Shown in pieces: positions 1 through 8,387 of a DNA stretch of 64,000 nucleotides. The translations under genes were made by a program, and so were the position numbers. Under the pieces are notes generated by a model. The model worked only from the letters and a program-made list of their open reading frames with translations. It was not told where the DNA came from and searched no databases. Position 1 is the first letter of the stretch. Each line of letters opens with the position of its first letter. Source of the stretch: Streptococcus sp. CSL10205-OR2 (GTDB taxonomy: Bacteria; Bacillota; Bacilli; Lactobacillales; Streptococcaceae); NCBI RefSeq assembly GCF_025660655.1, contig NZ_JAOTIN010000005.1, positions 1 to 64,000 on the forward strand. The letters are read 5' to 3'.

Positions 1-34
1 TAAACTTAGAAGGATACACAACTATCAGTCTGCT

Positions 35-65
35 AAAAAACTGTTTGAGCTAGCTCAAACAGTTT
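35..65 (-). terminator. Terminator of the beta-glucoside PTS operon
   Basis: Positions 38-65 are a perfect 28-base palindrome centred on GAGCTAGCTC. On the minus strand it is followed by six T residues (plus-strand A run at 35-40). This is the shape of a rho-independent terminator downstream of the minus-strand operon that ends at 129. The palindrome has no unpaired centre, so a real hairpin would open a few central bases as the loop. Confidence 0.7.
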
Positions 66-128
66 AAGAACTAATGACTTAGTCAGAGGAATAATTTGTT
101 GCACTTAACTTGACAATTGGGGTTTTTC

Positions 129-278
129 TTATTTCTTTTTCTTCATCAGATAAAATCCAAGTAAGACTAGACTGAGACCTGATAGGATATTAAGGTATTT
201 ATTACCCATTGTTGGGCTAATGGCAATAAGAAAGAATCCAATGGCCATTAAAAATAGTGAACCATTTTTTTGTGTCAT
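129..278 (-). CDS. Small two-helix membrane protein, last gene of the PTS operon
   Basis: Encodes 49 residues with two hydrophobic segments (about residues 7-22 and 29-44), a short polar turn between them, and a lysine-rich end (KKKK), so a small integral membrane protein with a cytoplasmic C-terminus is likely. I chose the ATG at 278, one base after the EIIC stop codon, over an upstream ATG at 317 that would lie inside the EIIC gene. Tight spacing implies translational coupling to the EIIC. I do not recognise a family. It could be an accessory subunit of the permease or a functionless hitchhiker. Confidence 0.55.
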   Translation of the reverse strand: MTQKNGSLFLMAIGFFLIAISPTMGNKYLNILSGLSLVLLGFYLMKKKK

Positions 279-279
279 T

Positions 280-1653
280 TTACTCGCCTGCTTTGACTTT
301 ATTAGCTGAAATAACAAATGGTGTCCAAATCAGAAAGGCAACAAATAGGTTAAAGAGCGATACTAAGGCAGCCATTATATTACCACCTGTTGCTAGATAA
401 GCGTATAATCCTGGAGGAGTAATCCAAGGAACCGCTAGAAATACTGGTGGAATTAACCCAGAGGCCGTTGCTAGGTAGGCAATAGTAACACAGATTGGTG
501 GAATAATCAACCAAGGAATAGCAAAGATTGGGTTAAGAACCATTGGAATACCAAAAGTAATAGGTTCATTGATATTAAATAATCCCATTGGTGCTGCTAA
601 TTTAGCAACGGCTTTATGTTCTTCACGTTTTGAGAAGATAAAGATAGCAATGATAAGTGCAAGAGTAACACCAGAGCCACCCATTTGTGCAAAGGCATCA
701 AATGAGCCTCGTGTCCAAGTCCATGGAAGGTTAGCCACACTATGCGTTGCTTCATAAACGGCAGTATTTTCATTAAGGGCTGGGATATAGATACCATCCA
801 AAATTGGACCAAGAACGTTGTGACCATGAAGTCCAAAGAACCAGAATAGTTGTACTAAGAAACTTAAAAGAATAACTGAACCTAGGCCTTGTGAAAGTCC
901 CATTAAAGGTCTTTGAATGTACTCAGAAATAAGATCACTCATTGCTAAACCTGATAATACAAAGGTTAAGTAGGCAATGATTGAAGTCGCATAAATAGCT
1001 GCTGCACCAGGAATAATGGCAACAAATGCTTTGTTTACTGCTGGTGGTACACTATCAGGTAATTTGATAGTGATATTACGTTTGGTTAAAGCAGCATAAA
1101 CAAATGAGGCAATGAAACCTGTGATTAAGGCCGTAAATAAACCTGTTGCTCCTGCGTATTTTAAAGCAATAGCTCCCCATTCACTCACTTCAAGTGAAGA
1201 AACACCATCAGATGAAACAATTGTTAGTCCCAAATCTTTTAAGGAATTAACCACTGATGAGTCTGCCCCTTCTAAAGCAGTTGTAATGGTTAATGATTGA
1301 GGAAGTGTAGCAATAAATGCTGCAATTGAAATTAGCCCACCTGCTAAAGGATTGACTTTGTTCATAATAGCCAAGTTATGTCCTAAAGCAAATGAAAAGA
1401 CAAGCGCCATGATACCAATGGTACCGAAATAAACATAGCCATTAATATTAATCACAGGTTGCATGGCTTCAACAAAGCCAGTCATTCCCATACTTGTTGG
1501 GATGTCTCGTAAAAAAACATTTAATAATACCGCAACAGCACCAGCCATAGTGATTGGCATCATTGCTACAAAGGAATCACGGACAGCTACGAGATGTCTT
1601 TGCGATCCGATTTTTCCTGAAATCTCCATAAATTTAGTCGATAAATTTGACAT
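280..1653 (-). CDS. PTS EIIC, lactose/cellobiose family
   Basis: Encodes a 457-residue polytopic membrane protein of the lactose/cellobiose PTS EIIC family, the channel that imports a beta-glucoside while it is phosphorylated. Length is normal for the family (about 420-460). The sequence is hydrophobic almost throughout and contains the family-type segment NINEPITFG near residue 360. The start is supported by AGAGGAG upstream of the ATG at 1653. It lies downstream of matching EIIA and EIIB genes in one minus-strand run. The GH1 enzyme upstream suggests cellobiose, lichenan-derived glucosides or aryl beta-glucosides; the exact sugar cannot be read from sequence. Confidence 0.93.
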   Translation of the reverse strand: MSNLSTKFMEISGKIGSQRHLVAVRDSFVAMMPITMAGAVAVLLNVFLRDIPTSMGMTGFVEAMQPVININGYVYFGTIGIMALVFSFALGHNLAIMNKVNPLAGGLISIAAFIATLPQSLTITTALEGADSSVVNSLKDLGLTIVSSDGVSSLEVSEWGAIALKYAGATGLFTALITGFIASFVYAALTKRNITIKLPDSVPPAVNKAFVAIIPGAAAIYATSIIAYLTFVLSGLAMSDLISEYIQRPLMGLSQGLGSVILLSFLVQLFWFFGLHGHNVLGPILDGIYIPALNENTAVYEATHSVANLPWTWTRGSFDAFAQMGGSGVTLALIIAIFIFSKREEHKAVAKLAAPMGLFNINEPITFGIPMVLNPIFAIPWLIIPPICVTIAYLATASGLIPPVFLAVPWITPPGLYAYLATGGNIMAALVSLFNLFVAFLIWTPFVISANKVKAGE

Positions 1654-1697
1654 TTCAAAATCTCCTCTTTTTTATTTTTAATACATTTTTATGCTTT

Positions 1698-2159
1698 TCA
1701 TAAAGTCAATTCATTTTCTATCTCTTGATTATTTTCTTTAACGTATTTAATCATACCGGTCAGTTGAGCATCAATTTGCCTTTCTAGACTTTTTTTCAGG
1801 ATTTTTTCCATTAGAAATTGATTGGCTTTTTGAAAAACATCAGTAATTTCATTTTCTTGTTGGTAAGTAATCAAGGTTGTCTGAGGGGCTTTTTCTTCTA
1901 AAAGATATGAAATATGTTGTTTACCACGATTTGAGCTAAAGGTAACACCGTAAACACTTGGTGCTTCAAAATGCTCTAGCGTGATACGAACCTGATGTTG
2001 ATTTTTAGCTCCAAAAGATTTGATATAAGTCAAGCCAGTTTTAATATCACTATCTTCTAATATCTTTTTGGTGCTTTCATAGTAATCTTTTTTTAAAGAT
2101 GACACAATAGCTTCAAATAATGCTTTTTGTGGAACATCTCCTTGTTTGGTTACAATCAT
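1698..2159 (-). CDS. DUF3284 domain protein of the PTS operon
   Basis: Encodes 153 residues without signal peptide or membrane helix, matching by length and context the DUF3284 family that travels with lactose/cellobiose PTS operons in streptococci and enterococci. The fold is expected to be a small soluble START-like sandwich, but no activity is established. The start at 2159 has a good AAGGAG site. It sits between EIIA (2169) and EIIC (1653), nine bases after the former, so it is co-transcribed and presumably helps uptake or handling of the phospho-sugar. That role is inferred from context only. Confidence 0.75.
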   Translation of the reverse strand: MIVTKQGDVPQKALFEAIVSSLKKDYYESTKKILEDSDIKTGLTYIKSFGAKNQHQVRITLEHFEAPSVYGVTFSSNRGKQHISYLLEEKAPQTTLITYQQENEITDVFQKANQFLMEKILKKSLERQIDAQLTGMIKYVKENNQEIENELTL

Positions 2160-2168
2160 ATCGTCTCC

Positions 2169-2492
2169 TTAGTGAGAACTATCTATTTTTTCATAAAGTG
2201 CGATCACTTCTTTAGCCATATCAATAAACGTTAAAGCTGTCATCAAATGATCTTGACCATGAATTAATAACAAAGATAATTCAACTGTATCACCAGATGC
2301 TTCTTGCGTTAAAAGTTCTGTTTGTGATTTATGAGCAATGTTTAACGCTTCATTTGCTTGTTTTATCAAGTCATGAGCTTCAGTAAAATGGCCAACCTTA
2401 GCCTCTCGAATGGCTTCAACAGCCTTTCCTTTAGCATCACCGCCATGCATGATAAGCCCCATGACTGCTTCTAGATTTGCTGGTTCTGCCAT
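2169..2492 (-). CDS. PTS EIIA, lactose/cellobiose family
   Basis: Encodes the 107-residue cytoplasmic EIIA that takes phosphate from HPr and passes it to EIIB. The helical family signature LLLIHGQDHLMTA is present, with H78 as the expected phosphorylated histidine and H82 beside it. Length matches LacF/CelC-type EIIA (100-115). Its ATG overlaps the EIIB stop by one base (TAATG), a normal coupling arrangement that fixes the start. Confidence 0.93.
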   Translation of the reverse strand: MAEPANLEAVMGLIMHGGDAKGKAVEAIREAKVGHFTEAHDLIKQANEALNIAHKSQTELLTQEASGDTVELSLLLIHGQDHLMTALTFIDMAKEVIALYEKIDSSH

Positions 2493-2806
2493 TAGTCTTC
2501 TCCCATCATCTCTAAAGCAAAGTTTAAGACATTTTCACCATTCATAGTCCCATAATCAACCATATTGATATCGGCTACTTTGATGTCTGGTTCAAATTTC
2601 TCTTTGTATTCATTAAGCATGAATTTCACTTGTGGACCAACTAAGATGGCATCAATAGCTTTTCCACTCACTTCATTATCAACTTCAGAAACTGGCACAG
2701 CCCAAATATCTGCATCAATGCCTTTTTCTTTTGCAGCAGAAGACATTTTTGTAACCAGCATACTTGTTGACATACCGGCATTACAAACTAACATAATATT
2801 TTTCAT
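2492..2806 (-). CDS. PTS EIIB, lactose/cellobiose family
   Basis: Encodes the 104-residue EIIB that carries phosphate on a cysteine and hands it to the incoming sugar at EIIC. The active-site loop CNAGMSTS begins at Cys8, as expected for this family. It is preceded by AAGGAGG and begins eleven bases after the LicR-type regulator ends, so it heads the transport half of the operon. Confidence 0.94.
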   Translation of the reverse strand: MKNIMLVCNAGMSTSMLVTKMSSAAKEKGIDADIWAVPVSEVDNEVSGKAIDAILVGPQVKFMLNEYKEKFEPDIKVADINMVDYGTMNGENVLNFALEMMGED

Positions 2807-2817
2807 TTTTTCCTCCT

Positions 2818-4812
2818 TTAACCCTCAATCAATTGGGCAAATATATTAATTAAATTTTCATAAGTTGGTGTTTCTAAAAGCTTTGTTTGTAGCTCTTTAT
2901 TGTCGACAAAAGCTACTAGACTTGGTGAAACAAATTTTAAATAGTGATTTCTACCTTTTGATGGCGATAATAAAAAGATAAATCTGATGGCATTATGTTT
3001 GTCATCCCAAACTATAGGATGTTTAAAAATCCCAACAACAATCTGTTCAGAATAAGTCATTGGTACAGCCGGATGAGGAAAAGCTAAACTCTCCCCAAAA
3101 ACTAGCGGACTGTAACTTTCTCTTAGAGTGATTTGATCTAAAAATTGATGAATAAACTGAGGTTCTACTGCTTCATTCAATTGTTCAATCAGTTGTTTTA
3201 GAGCTTTTGTTTTCGTGGTTTCTTCATCAAAATAAATGATCTTATCTTTTGAAAAAACAGTTGTTGCTATTTGTTTACCCTTTTTAAAATCAGAAAGAGA
3301 TTTTAACGACTTTTCTTGTTTATAATGAGATTGCTCACCAATAAATTGACGAATGGCTTCTACATCTTCCTGATTTAAAAGCACACTAACATGAATAATT
3401 GGTGTTAAAAATAACAAATGATCTAAACTAATTGATGAGATGACCAAATCAATATTTTCTAGCCTTTCTTCGCTAACCTCATAATAGCTAACCACATCTG
3501 CTATCTTGAGACTGCCAGCAAATTCTTTTTCTAAACGATTTTTTAACATCATGGCACTGCCATAGCCTGTAGCACAGACAACTAGCACCTGCAGTTTATG
3601 ACGATTCGCGTATCTTTCAATAGCAGCCATGATATGAAGAGCTATATAGGCCCATTCATCATCACCAATCTCATAATGAATGAGTTCAGGCATCGTTCTA
3701 AAGCTTTCTTTGATCAGAGCAAAAATATCAGGATAGTGTTCGATGACTTCTTCAAGAAGAGGATTGGCTAAATGAATGTTATTTTCCATTCTAATCAGTA
3801 AGGGATTAAAATGGGCTAAAAGACCATTGACTAGATTTGTATCCTGCTCTAAGGGCATTTGTGTTGCTTTAGAAATATCATTTAGCTTTTCTTTGAGATG
3901 TTGTTCCAGTTGTTTTTTTGAAGCATCCTTCTCAGATAGATTGGTTGTTGAATGTTTCACTGTCAGGTGAAGGGCAATGTAGTTGGCTTCTTCTTTTGGA
4001 AAAGTAAGGGACAAAGCATTTTCTATTCTAGCTAAAATTCGCCTTGCCACCTTATATTCAAGAGATGATTCAATGTTTTTAGAAATAGGAAACACATCTA
4101 GTGGGTAACCTGAGCGAATACGTTTTATCATTAATGCAATATGTAACACCAAATTATGAATGACAAAATCTGATAGCCTGAGTTTGGCATCACGGCATTC
4201 ATCTAGAACAAAAATAGTTAGTTCTGCAAAATTAATTTTATCAAGGATGGTATCACCTACAACTGCAAACATAGACTCATCAAAGCTATCAAGAAAAAAA
4301 TAATCCATGATAAAATGACGAATATCTTCTTCTCTTCCATCAACCCAGATTCCTTTTTGACTCGTTTTTAATGTTAAAGCATAAGGCTTAATTCGTTTTT
4401 TAATATCGTTTAAAACACTTGAAAGGGTTGTCTTACTGATAAACAAATCACTTGTAAGTTGTTCAAAAGATTGTCGTGGCTCTTCAAAAAATAATTTATT
4501 AAGAACATAGTGCTGTCTATCACCAGCTTCTTCCACTTGCCTAATGTCTGTCATCATTTTTTTCGATGCTAAGACTTCCTGCCAAAACACTTCAAACTCA
4601 ATAGGGTGCTCAATGGTTAAAAGATAACCCTGTCCTTGCTTTGAATGGATAGTGGCTCCTTGATCCTTAACAGCTTGGGCCAACTGTTTTAAATATTTTC
4701 TAGCCGTCCGATCACTTACTTTGATTTCCTCTGCCAATGCTTTACTTGAGACATAGGATTTTTTTTGTTTTAATAAAACGCTCATGAGGGCGATTTCTTT
4801 TTTTGATAACAT
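2818..4812 (-). CDS. LicR/MtlR-type PRD transcriptional activator with EIIB- and EIIA-like domains
   Basis: Encodes a 664-residue regulator that senses PTS phosphorylation state. Visible order: an N-terminal winged helix (KALAEEIKVSDRTARKYLK, about residues 20-45), a second helix-turn-helix region (SKTTLSSVLNDI, about 125), two PRD modules (about 185-390), an EIIB-like segment with CATGYGSA near 410, and an EIIA-like end with FPHP (about 575-580). Length and order match LicR-type activators rather than BglG antiterminators, which lack DNA-binding domains. It lies inside the operon between the DUF871 gene and EIIB. Repeats just upstream (4830-4927) may be its own sites. The activating sugar is unknown. 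Confidence 0.88.
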   Translation of the reverse strand: MLSKKEIALMSVLLKQKKSYVSSKALAEEIKVSDRTARKYLKQLAQAVKDQGATIHSKQGQGYLLTIEHPIEFEVFWQEVLASKKMMTDIRQVEEAGDRQHYVLNKLFFEEPRQSFEQLTSDLFISKTTLSSVLNDIKKRIKPYALTLKTSQKGIWVDGREEDIRHFIMDYFFLDSFDESMFAVVGDTILDKINFAELTIFVLDECRDAKLRLSDFVIHNLVLHIALMIKRIRSGYPLDVFPISKNIESSLEYKVARRILARIENALSLTFPKEEANYIALHLTVKHSTTNLSEKDASKKQLEQHLKEKLNDISKATQMPLEQDTNLVNGLLAHFNPLLIRMENNIHLANPLLEEVIEHYPDIFALIKESFRTMPELIHYEIGDDEWAYIALHIMAAIERYANRHKLQVLVVCATGYGSAMMLKNRLEKEFAGSLKIADVVSYYEVSEERLENIDLVISSISLDHLLFLTPIIHVSVLLNQEDVEAIRQFIGEQSHYKQEKSLKSLSDFKKGKQIATTVFSKDKIIYFDEETTKTKALKQLIEQLNEAVEPQFIHQFLDQITLRESYSPLVFGESLAFPHPAVPMTYSEQIVVGIFKHPIVWDDKHNAIRFIFLLSPSKGRNHYLKFVSPSLVAFVDNKELQTKLLETPTYENLINIFAQLIEG

Positions 4813-4829
4813 CTACTTCTCCCTTAATC

Positions 4830-4927
4830 TCGATAAAGAAAGCGATTTCTTATACTTCTATTTTATCAAATTTCCACAAGGAAAGGGATTTACTTTTTTC
4901 CTTATCGATAAAGAAATTTTCCTTATT
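4830..4927 (-). promoter_or_regulatory. Candidate operator repeats before the LicR-type gene
   Basis: Positions 4897-4916 form an imperfect 20-base palindrome (TTTCCTTATC joined to GATAAAGAAA). A half-site TCGATAAAGAAA recurs at 4830-4841, and TTTCCTTATT at 4918-4927. The 10-mer TTTCCTTATC also occurs at 7544-7553 upstream of the GH1 gene. The shared word at both promoters of one regulon suggests a binding site for the LicR-type regulator. This is inference from repetition. Confidence 0.4.
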
Positions 4928-6017
4928 GATCTAACAAATGCAAACGAAAGGCTTGCCAAGGTTTTAAATAAGACAATAATACAACGTCTTCTGGTATGAT
5001 TTGAGCGACAAAATTTGACTTTTCACTTATCTTAAATGAGGTTAATGCTATTTGTAACTCACCTTTATAACGTGTATAAAGATCATTATCAATGATAATA
5101 CTTCCTCGTTTAACGTCTTTATTATCTTGTCGTTTAGGGATAGATTTCCCTGCAAAAACAAGTCGAGGTTGTGTAGAACGAACCACATAATCTGACCTAT
5201 CACCGCGATAGTGATGAGAAAATTGGATGATTTCTTTTTCAATAGGTGTTAGAGAAACGATTGGATTAACATCTAAACTGATACAATTCTCTTTAAAAAC
5301 CTCAACAAATGTTTCTAACTCTTTTTCAGAGATAAATTGGTTAGCGATAATAATGTCATCAATCAATCCTGTTGCTTTCATAAATTTTATCTGAGAACGT
5401 ATGGGTAAATGGCGATCTTTTTCTAAGGTGGGAAGACCTTCTGACAAGGGCCAAGGACCCTCACTAGCTGTTTGTGCAGAAACAAAGGCTGCTGTCTTTA
5501 TCCCATGTGATTTATAAAATTGTGACATGTCTAAAAAATAATCCAAAGACAAGCCTGTAAATTCATGAGGGTAGAAATTGTGACAAGCAATGATATTGGA
5601 AAAATTGGCTTTTTTTGCTAATAATTCAGTCAACAAGGTCTTGTCTGTACTCATATTTAGTTCAATCTTAATATCATAAGGGTTATGAGTAAGTGTCACA
5701 ATTTCCTCTAAAGGGAGTGCTTCATCGAGACGTAGACCAAAAAGCCCTAATTGAGATGCCATCTCAATGAGTTGATTTTTACAACCACTGTTTTTGATAA
5801 CAGTCGGACTGATATCTAAGATAACACTTATTCCTCTTTCATTAGCGTAGTGAATAATCTTTTGATAGTTTTTAAATGTCTCTTCTTGCTTATCTATGTT
5901 TTGTAGCCAGCTCATAAAAAGTCTCTTTGCGCCATAGCGATGAAGCAAATCAATATAATCATGTATTTCTTCTGGCGTGTGTGTTTCTGGATAAAGTGAA
6001 AAACCTAGTTGTGGCAT
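4923..6017 (-). CDS. MupG/DUF871 family TIM-barrel glycosidase-like protein
   Basis: Encodes 364 residues matching the DUF871/MupG family. The N-terminal part is a TIM barrel beginning MPQLGFSLYPE, with CHNFYPHEFTGLS in the middle and a C-terminal cyclophilin-like beta domain. MupG of Bacillus and Staphylococcus splits 6-phospho-MurNAc-GlcNAc. Many homologues sit, as here, in cellobiose-type PTS operons beside GH1 enzymes, where the substrate is unproven. The ATG at 6017 has AGAAGGTG upstream and lies 16 bases after the GH1 stop. A muropeptide-disaccharide role is possible but the neighbours argue for another phospho-disaccharide. Confidence 0.8.
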   Translation of the reverse strand: MPQLGFSLYPETHTPEEIHDYIDLLHRYGAKRLFMSWLQNIDKQEETFKNYQKIIHYANERGISVILDISPTVIKNSGCKNQLIEMASQLGLFGLRLDEALPLEEIVTLTHNPYDIKIELNMSTDKTLLTELLAKKANFSNIIACHNFYPHEFTGLSLDYFLDMSQFYKSHGIKTAAFVSAQTASEGPWPLSEGLPTLEKDRHLPIRSQIKFMKATGLIDDIIIANQFISEKELETFVEVFKENCISLDVNPIVSLTPIEKEIIQFSHHYRGDRSDYVVRSTQPRLVFAGKSIPKRQDNKDVKRGSIIIDNDLYTRYKGELQIALTSFKISEKSNFVAQIIPEDVVLLSYLKPWQAFRLHLLDQ

Positions 6018-6033
6018 AAGGCACCTTCTTTTT

Positions 6034-7437
6034 TTATCTGCTAAAACGGTTGGTTAGACTCAATTCTTTAAACCAGTATCCTGATTTTTTAATAATTCTT
6101 TCTTGTGTTTCTAAATTGAGTTCAACTAATCCATAACGATTTTTATAGGCGTTTAACCATGACCAACAATCAATAAAAGTCCAAAGCATATAACCTTTAC
6201 AGTTGGCACCATCTGAAATGGCACGATGAAGTTCGATGAGATGGTCTTTGATAAAGTCAATACGATAGTCATCTTGAATGATACCATCTACTTTAAATTT
6301 TTCTTCTCCTTCTACACCCATACCATTTTCAGTAACTAGCCATTCAATGTTGCCATAGTCTTCTTTGATACTCATTGCAATGTCATAAAGACCTTGCTCA
6401 TAAATTTCCCAACCACGATGTGGATTGATTTTCTTACCAGGCATATCGTAGTGTTCAAAATAGTAACTAGGCATAAAAGGTTCTTTAGGATCAGGTGTTT
6501 TTTCAGGTGCTTTAACGCGTAGAGGCTGATAATAATTGACTCCTAAAAAGTCAACAGTATTTTCTTTGATAATGGCTAACTCTTCACTAGTATAGTCAGG
6601 AGTTAAGTCATGTTTTTTAATGATATCAACCAGTTCTTGTGGGTAAACACCCAGTACAGATGGATCAAGGAAGCTCTTGGTTTGAAATAATCCTGCTATT
6701 CTAGCCGCAGTAACATCTTCTTTTGACTGGCTTCTTGGGTAGGCTGGTGTCAAATTTAAGACAATGCTAATTTTGTGAGAAGGATTCATCTCATGACAAG
6801 CTTTTACCGCCAGGCTACTTGCTAATTGTGTGTTATAAGCCACTTGAACGGCTGCTTTGGCATCTACTTTACAAGGATAATGGAGTTCTCCAAGATAACC
6901 ACACTCAACAGGAACAATCGGTTCATTGAAGGTAATCCAAGTGTCTACAAGATCGCCAAAGGCCTCAAAACAAGTTCTAGCATACGCTTCATAAGCCCAG
7001 ACAGTTTCCTTATTTTCCCAGCCACCTTTTTCTTGCAAAGCATAAGGTAAATCAAAATGATATAGATTAACGATAGGTTTAACGCCAGCGTCTATAATTC
7101 GTTGAAAGACATCTCTGTAAAATAGGATAGCTTCAGGATTAACATCACCAGTACCATTTGGTAACAATCTTGACCACTGAATCGATGGTCGAAAAACACT
7201 ATGTCCTGTTTTTTGTAATAATTCAATATCTGTTTTGTAATTGGTGTAAAAGGTGGATGTTTTTTCGGGTCCAACGCTACTATGGAATTTTTCAGGTGCA
7301 ATACTATACCAGTAATCCCAGTTATTCATTCCCTTGCCATCACCAGCTACACTCCCCTCACTTTGAGGACCAGAGGTTGAACTTCCCCATAGAAAACCTT
7401 CTGGAAAAACATATTCTTTTTTTGTTGTTTCAGTCAT
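6034..7437 (-). CDS. GH1 6-phospho-beta-glucosidase
   Basis: Encodes a 467-residue cytoplasmic glycoside hydrolase family 1 enzyme that would split the phosphorylated disaccharide delivered by the PTS into glucose 6-phosphate and the aglycone. Family motifs are clear: FLWGSSTSGPQSEG at the N-terminus, TFNEP carrying the acid/base glutamate, and VTENGMG carrying the nucleophile glutamate. Length is typical. AGAGAGG precedes the ATG. It is the first gene of the minus-strand run and has its own promoter with an overlapping cre-like site. Phospho-beta-galactosidase specificity cannot be excluded from sequence alone. Confidence 0.9.
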   Translation of the reverse strand: MTETTKKEYVFPEGFLWGSSTSGPQSEGSVAGDGKGMNNWDYWYSIAPEKFHSSVGPEKTSTFYTNYKTDIELLQKTGHSVFRPSIQWSRLLPNGTGDVNPEAILFYRDVFQRIIDAGVKPIVNLYHFDLPYALQEKGGWENKETVWAYEAYARTCFEAFGDLVDTWITFNEPIVPVECGYLGELHYPCKVDAKAAVQVAYNTQLASSLAVKACHEMNPSHKISIVLNLTPAYPRSQSKEDVTAARIAGLFQTKSFLDPSVLGVYPQELVDIIKKHDLTPDYTSEELAIIKENTVDFLGVNYYQPLRVKAPEKTPDPKEPFMPSYYFEHYDMPGKKINPHRGWEIYEQGLYDIAMSIKEDYGNIEWLVTENGMGVEGEEKFKVDGIIQDDYRIDFIKDHLIELHRAISDGANCKGYMLWTFIDCWSWLNAYKNRYGLVELNLETQERIIKKSGYWFKELSLTNRFSR

Positions 7438-7495
7438 TTTGTTTTCCTCTCTTTTTAATCATAATTAAAGTATTATTAACTATTTCTCTAATCGC

Positions 7496-7524
7496 ATTAT
7501 AAAAAATAAAACAACTAATGTAAA
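7496..7524 (-). promoter_or_regulatory. Promoter of the beta-glucoside operon
   Basis: On the minus strand TTTACA (7519-7524) and TATAAT (7496-7501) are separated by 17 bases, a good sigma-A promoter about 60 bases upstream of the GH1 start. Direct repeats related to TAACTATTTC followed by a pyrimidine/ATC tail flank it at 7477-7493 and 7538-7553 and may be activator sites. Confidence 0.65.
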
Positions 7525-7532
7525 CCCTTTCA
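7519..7532. promoter_or_regulatory. cre-like CcpA site overlapping the -35 box
   Basis: TGTAAACCCTTTCA differs at one position from the consensus TGWNANCGNTNWCA (the central G is C). It overlaps the -35 box of the operon promoter, the position expected for carbon catabolite repression. Confidence 0.5.
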
Positions 7533-7613
7533 AGGACTAACTATTTCCTTATCACAGTGGAAATTATTCCTATTACTTTTCAGCTATTTTTAAGGTGTAC
7601 CAATATGAACAAC

Positions 7614-7642
7614 AAAAAAATCCTATTATCTTAATAGGATTT
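7614..7642 (-). terminator. Terminator after alsD
   Basis: An inverted repeat ATCCTATTA / TAATAGGAT with a three-base loop lies 17 bases downstream of the alsD stop and is followed on the minus strand by seven T residues. Confidence 0.8.
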
Positions 7643-7658
7643 TATATTCAAAAATTAA

Positions 7659-8375
7659 TTATTCGGAAGCTTCTATATCATTTCTAAGAGCAAGCACATC
7701 AAAGGATTTTTCTAAGAAAGTTTTATTATCCAATGGGAAATTCTGTTCTAGCTGATCAATAATGCCAATTTCGATAGCACCTTTTTCCATCACAAAATCC
7801 ATGACATGACCACCAAAACTAACATCATCTGACAGAAAGTGAAGATGAAAACCTGCGACACTAACACCGTGAAAGAGTTCTGGCGTCCAAATACCAACTA
7901 GCGTTCCTGAGATGTTTTCCTCAGTAAATTCAGGTTGATGTTTAGCAATATCTGCAAATCGTTCACCCGTCTTTGATTTTGGAATCATACGCACATGCAT
8001 CCTAGAAAAAATACCCTTAACTTTGACTGAGAAAAAAAGATTTTGGCTGTCAAGTTTTGCTTCGATGGTTTTTTTAAGATTTTCTGAATCAATAACAGTA
8101 TCTTCTGTCCATGACTTAGTTTTAGTATGATTGACAACTGCTGCATAAGGAACTAAAACGTGATCTTTCACTTGATTAACTTTAACTTCATTATTTGCAC
8201 CAGTTGCTTGATAGGCTTTACCGTCAAGAACAATCAACTCTCCATCAATACTATCAACTGTACCAAGGCCAAAATTGCCATGTGTTAATAACTCTTTCAG
8301 TGGCATTGTACCTTCATATAAACCAGCCATTAAGGATGCTAAGGTATTATGTTGAAATAAAGTTGTCTTTCCCAT
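7659..8375 (-). CDS. alsD: Alpha-acetolactate decarboxylase
   Basis: Encodes a 238-residue cytoplasmic enzyme converting alpha-acetolactate to acetoin and CO2. The sequence begins MGKTTLFQHNTLASLMAGLYEG and carries the zinc-binding histidine cluster in HLHFLSDDVSFGGHV, both typical of AlsD/BudA. Length is normal (235-260). It starts 12 bases after the alsS stop with GGGAGG upstream, so alsS-alsD form a two-gene operon. Together they turn excess pyruvate into neutral acetoin, limiting acid stress. Confidence 0.95.
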   Translation of the reverse strand: MGKTTLFQHNTLASLMAGLYEGTMPLKELLTHGNFGLGTVDSIDGELIVLDGKAYQATGANNEVKVNQVKDHVLVPYAAVVNHTKTKSWTEDTVIDSENLKKTIEAKLDSQNLFFSVKVKGIFSRMHVRMIPKSKTGERFADIAKHQPEFTEENISGTLVGIWTPELFHGVSVAGFHLHFLSDDVSFGGHVMDFVMEKGAIEIGIIDQLEQNFPLDNKTFLEKSFDVLALRNDIEASE

Positions 8376-8387
8376 CTTTACCTCCCA

